Shown: piece by piece, positions 1 to 4,079 of the stretch | How positions within the stretch are numbered: the first letter of the stretch is position 1 | How the letters are laid out: each line of letters begins with the position of its first letter | Assembly (NCBI RefSeq): GCF_938045465.1 | Contig: NZ_CALIBF010000143.1 | Coordinates: 1-7,818, forward strand | DNA from: an uncultured Campylobacter sp. | GTDB lineage: Bacteria > Campylobacterota > Campylobacteria > Campylobacterales > Campylobacteraceae | Length of the DNA stretch: 7,818 bases | Reading direction: 5' to 3' | Notes under the pieces: generated by a model | Told to the model about the DNA's origin: nothing | What the model saw: the letters and a program-made list of their open reading frames with translations, nothing else | The model's database searches: none | Made by a program: the position numbers and the translations under genes

Positions 1-177
1 AATCTCGGCTCGCAGGATAAAATTTCAGATCGCGATCCAAACAAAAGCGCTTCGCAGAGCTCTGGCGCCGAAGCTACAAGCGAGCAAAATCCCGCCTCGC
101 AAAGCTCTGGCGGCGAAGATCGGGGCGCTAAAAATTTAAGTGGCGAAAAACAAGGTGCCAAAAATTCGAGTGCGTAA
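1..177 (+). CDS. C-terminal tail of an unrecognised protein, 5' end outside the window
   Basis: Frame 1 is open from the left edge to a TAA at 175-177, giving 58 residues. The window holds no start codon for it, so it would be the end of a gene beginning to the left. The peptide is hydrophilic low-complexity sequence rich in Ser, Gly, Ala, Gln, Asn and Lys, with a repeated ASQSSG block and a repeated GAKN block. There is no recognisable domain, membrane segment or catalytic motif, so I assign no function. It converges on dnaX, whose own C-terminal half has similar composition. Because low-complexity sequence can stay open by chance, it could also be non-coding; confidence is moderate to low. 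Confidence 0.42.
   Translation, partial: NLGSQDKISDRDPNKSASQSSGAEATSEQNPASQSSGGEDRGAKNLSGEKQGAKNSSA
49..118 (+). repeat. two imperfect 25-bp direct repeats spaced 45 bp apart
   Basis: A 25-base core at 49-73 recurs at 94-118 with 22 of 25 positions identical; the mismatches include synonymous changes (GCT/GCC and CAG/CAA). The offset is exactly 15 codons and in frame, encoding ASQSSGAE and then ASQSSGGE. The 20 bases after each core are poorly conserved (about 9 of 20). This is most simply an old tandem duplication inside a coding tail, and the synonymous third-base changes mildly support the reading frame being real. Confidence 0.6.
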
Positions 178-484
178 AATTTGGCTCGCATGATGAAAAA
201 TAAAGCTACGCTAAAATTTAAAAATTTCACTGCTCGCGCGCGCTCTTTTTGGGTTCGCACAAAGCTCGCGCGAGCAGGCGCGGCTCTTTGCTACTCACTC
301 CCGCCAAAGCCGTTTGTCTCGAAAGATCAAGCATCGTCGCAAAACCGAGCGAAGTGGGTAAAAATTTAAAAAATCAAAATTTTAAAATCGTGCAGGTTTG
401 CTTCGTAGCGTAAATTTCGATATCGTTTTTACACGCTTAAATTTAAAATCGCGCGGCGCGGCGTAAATTTATCCGCAGCGAGCG
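178..484. other. convergent intergenic region without a convincing gene
   Basis: This stretch of about 307 bases separates the plus-strand tail ending at 177 from the dnaX stop at 485. The only open frame of note (181-369, TTG start, 62 codons) has no ribosome-binding site and a basic, unpatterned product, so I do not call it. The stretch holds eight RAATTY hexamers (for example 178-183, 411-416 and 439-444), a GC-rich inverted repeat at 230-277, and AT-rich runs around 360-388. I see no tRNA, no clear small RNA and no strong terminator with a long U tract. Confidence 0.7.
230..277 (-). terminator. GC-rich inverted repeat, possible transcription terminator
   Basis: Bases 230-240 (CTGCTCGCGCG) are the exact reverse complement of 267-277, making an 11-bp stem with a 26-base loop. 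The right arm also overlaps a 12-bp perfect palindrome, GCTCGCGCGAGC, at 264-275. Read on the minus strand, the stem is followed by an A/T-rich run with TTTTT near 225-221, as expected for a weak intrinsic terminator of dnaX. It lies about 210 bases past the dnaX stop, and the T run is short and interrupted, so the function is only a possibility. Confidence 0.28.
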
Positions 485-2782
485 TTATTCTGTGATTTTG
501 GTGGGCTCGCCGAATAGCCTATTTATCTCGGAGATCAAAATTTCCTTGCCATCCTGCGCGCCGTTTGCGAGCTCGGCGAGACCTGCCTTTGCGGCGCGCA
601 CGCTCTTGCTTGTATCGCGAGGCTTTGCGGCGTAGTTTTGCGGATCGGTGGATCTTAACAGATCATCCTTTTCCCCGCCGTCATCCCCTGCAGAAATTTC
701 GGAATTTTGCAGCTTGGAATTTGAAGCGGAATTTTGTAAATTGGAATTCGTTGCGGAATTTCGCTGCGCAGAATTTTGCATCGTAGAATTTTTCGAATTT
801 TGCTGCTCGGAATTTTTTCCCGCATCAGTTTGCAATTTTGCGGCTTGCGCCTCATCTGCGGCGGAATTTATTTGCGGTGCACAGCTCTGCTCGCTCTCTT
901 GCGCGCCGGTTAAATTCCTATGATCTTGCTCGCCCGTTTGCGTAGATTCGGGATTTTCTTGCACGCTGCTAGAGGTGGGGCTTTCATTAAAATTTTGCGA
1001 CGCGAAATTTACAGGGCTTTGTGAGGTCGAATTTCTCGGGCGCGCAGTATCGGCACTGGATTCGGAAGTCGCGCCTTGCGTAGAATTCTTGCTTTGTGTA
1101 GCGGTTGTGCCACCTGCGGAATTCCGATCGCGCTCGCTTTGGGCGGGATCATCGCCGTTTTGCGGCACGCTTTGCTCGATCTTGATGGCCGCGCTCTCGC
1201 CGAAGAGCGATTTTAGCACGCTATTGATCGCTCGCGAGCCCTTGCGTAGGTACTCTCTGTCCTGCCCCTGCGCGCGCGAGAGCAGATACAGCGTGCCGCG
1301 CTCGAACTTTAAAAATTCCACGCACTTGCTAAATTTCTCGCCCAGATCATAATCGCGGTCGTAAATTTTGGCTAAAAAATTCTCGTAAATTTCATTTTGA
1401 GCGCCCGTTTTAGCGGATGGGCTAGAATTTTTAGTCTGCGCGTCGCTGCCTGCGTTTGGTTTTATTTCGTCGCTCGCGTCAGAGCTTTGTTTTGCCGCAG
1501 CGCTTGCGACAGAGTTTTGCGCCGAGTTTGCGGGACGTTTCGCGCTCGCAGTAAAGCTCGGCACTCCGCTTATCGCGCTATCCGCCTCACTCGGCGCAAA
1601 AGTCGTGCCGCCAGACTCGCTATTTGGCGCAAATGCCGCGCTTTGGTTGGAATTTGACCTAAAATTCGGCGCGGAGCTTTGCGCGTTTAAATTAGGCACC
1701 GAAGCGGAAGCATAGCCCTCGCCTTGATCCAGCGATCTGCCGACCTCTATGAGCTCGTCGATTTCGCGCAGATTGACCGCCTCCATCATCATAAAAATCA
1801 TCATAGAAATTGCGTAAGTGTTGTCCGGGCTGATGGCGAGCATGCTCTTGGCGCCCGCTAAAATGCGGAAAAACCGCTCATACATCAGCAGGCTAAATTT
1901 CGCGTCGCGGCGCAGAAATTTGTCCTTTAAATTTGCGATCATCTCGTCGATTATCGTCTCGGCGTTGTAGTTTTCGACCTCTTTGATGATCTCGATCGCG
2001 CCCGCGCGGTCTTGGCGCAGCACGACGTCTAAAATTTCGCCAATTTTAACGGGATCAAGCAAGCCCAGCATATCGGCGATCGCGTGCTGCGTGATGCCTT
2101 CGCGGCTAAAGATAATCGCTTGATCGAGGAGCGTGAGCGTGTCTCGTAGCGAGCCCGAGCCGCTGCGTGCTAGAATTTCGAGCGCGCCCTCTTCGTAAGC
2201 GATGTTTTCGGTTTTTAAAATTTGCTCTAGATGCGCTACGACGGCGCTTTTAGCGATCGGTTTAAAGCGAAAGTGCTGCGTGCGTGATAGCACCGTGACG
2301 GGAAGCTTGAGCGGATCGGTGGTCGCAAGGATAAATTTTACGTAGCTAGGCGGCTCCTCAAGCGTCTTTAAAAGCGCGTTGGAGGCCTCTTTGGTGAGCA
2401 TATGCACCTCGTCGATTATGAAAATTTTAAAGCGCGCGCTCGCGGGATGATACTTCGTCTGCTCGATGAGCTCGCGGATATCGTCGATCTTGCGGTGGCT
2501 GGCGGCGTCCATCTCGATGATGTCGATGTGGCGCCCCTCATTTGCCATTACGCAGTTATCGCAGATCTCGCACGGCTTGCCGGTGGGGCCTTTATCGCAT
2601 AAAAGCGCTTTGGCAAAAATCCTAGCCGTCGAGGTTTTGCCGCTGCCGCGAAGTCCGCTGAAAAGATATGCGTGGCTCAGCCTGCCCGAATCCAGCGCGT
2701 GCGCGAGGCTTTTGGCGACGGCGTCTTGACCGATGAGCTGCTCGAAGCTTTTGGGTCTGTATTTTAAAGCGAGTGCTTGCAA
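485..2782 (-). CDS. dnaX: DNA polymerase III subunit tau/gamma (clamp-loader ATPase DnaX)
   Basis: DnaX is the motor of the clamp loader that places the beta sliding clamp on primed DNA, and it ties polymerase cores together at the fork. The product is 765 residues. Visible features: conserved N-terminus ALKYRPKSFEQLIGQ; Walker A GLRGSGKT (43-50); four-cysteine zinc module C62, C71, C74, C77; Walker B IIDEVH (122-127); sensor 1 LATTD (152-156); SRT (166-168) where E. coli has SRC; sensor 2 SLRD (211-214). Domain III runs to about 350. A Ser/Ala/Asn-rich linker (about 355-460) leads to a compact C-terminal module (464-540), then a second low-complexity segment (about 541-740) and a conserved-looking end, RLFGEPTKI. 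At 765 residues it is far longer than the C. jejuni protein (about 500 from memory). The TTG start is chosen because AAAGGAG lies 5 bases upstream and homologues begin here; an upstream TTG at 2812 has no such site. It is divergent from the lipoprotein gene. Confidence 0.97.
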   Translation of the reverse strand: MQALALKYRPKSFEQLIGQDAVAKSLAHALDSGRLSHAYLFSGLRGSGKTSTARIFAKALLCDKGPTGKPCEICDNCVMANEGRHIDIIEMDAASHRKIDDIRELIEQTKYHPASARFKIFIIDEVHMLTKEASNALLKTLEEPPSYVKFILATTDPLKLPVTVLSRTQHFRFKPIAKSAVVAHLEQILKTENIAYEEGALEILARSGSGSLRDTLTLLDQAIIFSREGITQHAIADMLGLLDPVKIGEILDVVLRQDRAGAIEIIKEVENYNAETIIDEMIANLKDKFLRRDAKFSLLMYERFFRILAGAKSMLAISPDNTYAISMMIFMMMEAVNLREIDELIEVGRSLDQGEGYASASVPNLNAQSSAPNFRSNSNQSAAFAPNSESGGTTFAPSEADSAISGVPSFTASAKRPANSAQNSVASAAAKQSSDASDEIKPNAGSDAQTKNSSPSAKTGAQNEIYENFLAKIYDRDYDLGEKFSKCVEFLKFERGTLYLLSRAQGQDREYLRKGSRAINSVLKSLFGESAAIKIEQSVPQNGDDPAQSERDRNSAGGTTATQSKNSTQGATSESSADTARPRNSTSQSPVNFASQNFNESPTSSSVQENPESTQTGEQDHRNLTGAQESEQSCAPQINSAADEAQAAKLQTDAGKNSEQQNSKNSTMQNSAQRNSATNSNLQNSASNSKLQNSEISAGDDGGEKDDLLRSTDPQNYAAKPRDTSKSVRAAKAGLAELANGAQDGKEILISEINRLFGEPTKITE
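694..1124. repeat. dense cluster of RAATTY hexamers inside the dnaX tail
   Basis: I count 17 matches to RAATTY between 694-699 and 1119-1124, about one per 25 bases, against roughly one per 700-1000 expected by chance. In the dnaX frame many fall on Asn-Ser (AAT TCN) after a codon ending in A or G. They form a degenerate repeat with QNS, KNS and RNS units and a local 9-residue period (LQNS at 682 and 691). The sites are palindromic, so strand is not assigned. Confidence 0.75.
1373..1379 (-). promoter_or_regulatory. candidate -1 slippery heptamer T TTT TTA in dnaX
   Basis: Codons 468-470 of dnaX read AAT TTT TTA, which places T TTT TTA in the phase needed for simultaneous -1 slippage. The -1 frame then adds eight codons and stops at TGA (1347-1349), giving a product of about 478 residues without the C-terminal part. 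That resembles the gamma form made by frameshifting in E. coli dnaX. No upstream Shine-Dalgarno-like stimulator and no strong hairpin just downstream is evident. In AT-biased codons the heptamer could be coincidence. Confidence 0.25.
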
Positions 2783-2787
2783 AATTT

Positions 2788-2794
2788 CTCCTTT
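2788..2794 (-). promoter_or_regulatory. ribosome-binding site that sets the dnaX TTG start
   Basis: On the minus strand AAAGGAG ends 5 bases before the TTG at 2782-2780. It is the only good Shine-Dalgarno match near the 5' end of the frame, so it decides for TTG at 2782 over the TTG at 2812. Confidence 0.85.
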
Positions 2795-2803
2795 GATCTT
2801 ACA

Positions 2804-2809
2804 ATGATA
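2804..2809 (-). promoter_or_regulatory. possible dnaX -10 element TATCAT
   Basis: TATCAT on the minus strand matches the sigma-70 -10 consensus at five of six positions and follows a run of T. It would give a leader of only about 15 bases before the start codon. TATAGA, further upstream on the same strand (2825-2820), is a weaker alternative. No -35 is clear, which is usual for Campylobacter vegetative promoters. Confidence 0.35.
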
Positions 2810-2837
2810 CAAAAAAATCTATAAATTTTAAATTTAG

Positions 2838-2846
2838 TGCTACAAT
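2838..2846 (+). promoter_or_regulatory. extended -10 promoter for the lipoprotein-led cluster
   Basis: TGCTACAAT combines the TG of an extended -10 with TACAAT (five of six matches to consensus), preceded by A/T-rich runs as typical of Campylobacter vegetative promoters. Transcription would start near 2853, about 20 bases before the ATG at 2875. It faces away from dnaX, so the 92-base gap holds divergent promoters. Confidence 0.6.
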
Positions 2847-2861
2847 GCGCCCGAATTTCAG

Positions 2862-2869
2862 AAAAAGGA
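2862..2869 (+). promoter_or_regulatory. ribosome-binding site that sets the lipoprotein start
   Basis: AAAAAGGA ends 5 bases before the ATG at 2875. The frame is open to an earlier ATG at 2845, but that codon overlaps the -10 element (2841-2846) and lies upstream of the predicted transcript start. Starting there would also put ten charged residues before the signal peptide. Hence 2875 is the start. Confidence 0.85.
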
Positions 2870-2874
2870 TAAAA

Positions 2875-3423
2875 ATGAAAAAATTTTTAATCGGCGTATT
2901 CGCGCTATTTTTTGTCGCCTGCTCGCAAACCAGCAGCGTCATCAGCCTAAATCCGTATCTTTCTAAGGCCGATCAGACCGTAAGCGGCAAGTCGGTAAAT
3001 ATCAACGCGATCAACGACCAGCGTAAAAATCAGATGGTAATCGCCGTTATAAACGACAACGACGGCAAACTCGTCGATGAGGTGCTTTTAAAAAATAATC
3101 TCTCGGCGTGGTTCGACAAGGCTTTGCGCGCGGAGCTTGAGGCTCGCGGCGTAAGGATCGATCCGGCAAGCCCGAATATCGTAACCGTAAATATTAGAAG
3201 CATCTCGGCAGCGATCAACGGCTACTCGAAGGAAAATATGAGCGCAAGAGGCGAGGTCGCGATCTCTATCGTGCAGGGCAACAAAACTACGACCAAGCGC
3301 GTTTCGCAGGATCAGAGCCAATTTACGGCGCTTCGCACGGCTAGATCGCTTAATCCTTTTGTGCAAAGCTTGCTTGGCGACATCGTCAAAAAATCCGCCG
3401 ATCAAATCATCTCTACGCTTTAG
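2875..3423 (+). CDS. YajG/MapA-type outer-membrane lipoprotein
   Basis: The 182-residue product begins MKKFLIGVFALFFVAC, a lipoprotein signal peptide: two lysines, a hydrophobic core and a lipobox ending at Cys16. Ser at +2 predicts sorting to the outer membrane. The mature part has the YajG-family layout: a short linker, NAINDQR (44-50), a helix with AELEARGVRI (86-95) resembling ARG segments I recall in both E. coli YajG and C. jejuni MapA, a beta-rich middle (102-145), and a C-terminal helix ending ADQIISTL. The precise function of the family is not established. It is first in a plus-strand cluster; its stop directly abuts the comFC ATG. C. jejuni mapA occupies the same place relative to the ComF-type gene and gyrA, so this may be its counterpart, though the sequence looks closer to YajG. 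Confidence 0.85.
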   Translation: MKKFLIGVFALFFVACSQTSSVISLNPYLSKADQTVSGKSVNINAINDQRKNQMVIAVINDNDGKLVDEVLLKNNLSAWFDKALRAELEARGVRIDPASPNIVTVNIRSISAAINGYSKENMSARGEVAISIVQGNKTTTKRVSQDQSQFTALRTARSLNPFVQSLLGDIVKKSADQIISTL

Positions 3424-4041
3424 ATGCGCTGCGTAAATTGCGGCGCGTTTAGCCTGCGCACGATCTGCGCTGCCTGCGCCGCAAATTTAGCCGAATGCCG
3501 CCTAAGTATGCGGCAGGTGGAGGACTTTAGCGTATTTTACTACTATGGCTACTCCGAAATTCGAGAGCTTATACTTTCTAAACATCACGAATACGGCGCT
3601 GCGGTGCTTGCGCGCATAGCTTCTTTAAGCCTAGCGAAATTCCCGCTTCATCTGCAGCGCGAAATTTCTACAAATCCGCAAAATTACGAAACGTTTAAAA
3701 CGGGCGGGGTTTTTAAATTTAACGCCGTGCCGCTGGATGATGACGCTCGCAGCGGATATTCGCACACGGCGATCTTAGCCCGCGCTCTAAAAAGCGAACT
3801 CGTGGAGCCGAAATTTCACTGCCTACGCGCGCAAAACCGCGTCAAATACACGGGGCAGAGTTTGGAATTTCGCCTAAAACACAAGCGAAATTTTAAAATT
3901 TTAACCCCGCCGAAATTCCCCGTAATCCTGGTAGATGACATCATCACCTCGGGCCTTAGCATGCTGCAAGCGCGCGAGAGTTTGATCGATGGCGGCTTTA
4001 TGCCCGTGTGCGGCTTGGTTTTAGCTAATGCAAAAGAATAA
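3424..4041 (+). CDS. comFC: ComFC/CtsW-family phosphoribosyltransferase-like competence protein
   Basis: ComFC proteins are cytoplasmic factors needed for natural transformation, acting on incoming single-stranded DNA. The 205-residue product has an N-terminal four-cysteine zinc finger (C3-x2-C6 and C15-x2-C18), the family's R-x-x-x-T-x-Q-x-L-x-x-x-R pattern around 139-156 ending in RN, and the phosphoribosyltransferase PRPP loop VILVDDIITSG (167-177). The length is typical. The ATG follows the lipoprotein TAG with no gap and no Shine-Dalgarno is visible, so translation probably depends on reinitiation; the later ATG at codon 29 would lose the zinc finger. In C. jejuni the gene next to gyrA is, as I recall, ctsW (Cj1028c), required for transformation. 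Family assignment is firm; an active role in DNA uptake here is inference. Confidence 0.9.
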   Translation: MRCVNCGAFSLRTICAACAANLAECRLSMRQVEDFSVFYYYGYSEIRELILSKHHEYGAAVLARIASLSLAKFPLHLQREISTNPQNYETFKTGGVFKFNAVPLDDDARSGYSHTAILARALKSELVEPKFHCLRAQNRVKYTGQSLEFRLKHKRNFKILTPPKFPVILVDDIITSGLSMLQARESLIDGGFMPVCGLVLANAKE

Positions 4042-4046
4042 TTCGC

Positions 4047-4052
4047 TATAAT
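4047..4052 (+). promoter_or_regulatory. consensus -10 element TATAAT upstream of gyrA
   Basis: A perfect TATAAT lies just after the comFC stop codon and 28 bases before the gyrA ATG, placing a transcript start near 4059 and a leader of about 20 bases. The AAGGA ribosome-binding site at 4070-4074 falls inside that leader. No good -35 is evident. This would let gyrA and asd be expressed independently of the lipoprotein promoter. Confidence 0.65.
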
Positions 4053-4079
4053 CGCGCTTTAAAATTTAAAAGGATATTT

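Noticed and set aside
181..369. 62-codon plus-strand open frame with a TTG start just after the upstream stop
   Set aside because: There is no ribosome-binding site, no recognisable motif, an unpatterned basic composition, and the start lies within an AAATTT word. It is best explained as chance in intergenic DNA.
565..1657. Several plus-strand open frames opposite dnaX, including one with repeated Glu-Phe pairs
   Set aside because: They are the antisense reading of the dnaX low-complexity region; the Glu-Phe repeats are simply GAATTT words. dnaX has conserved domains and its own start signal, and these do not.
2279..2287. SRT in place of the SRC motif of E. coli DnaX
   Set aside because: The arginine that senses ATP in the neighbouring subunit is kept, and I recall SRT as usual in this bacterial class, so it is not a defect.
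2783..2812. Upstream TTG start that would lengthen DnaX by ten residues
   Set aside because: It has no Shine-Dalgarno and would overlap the likely -10 element. The conserved family N-terminus begins at the TTG at 2782 behind AAAGGAG.
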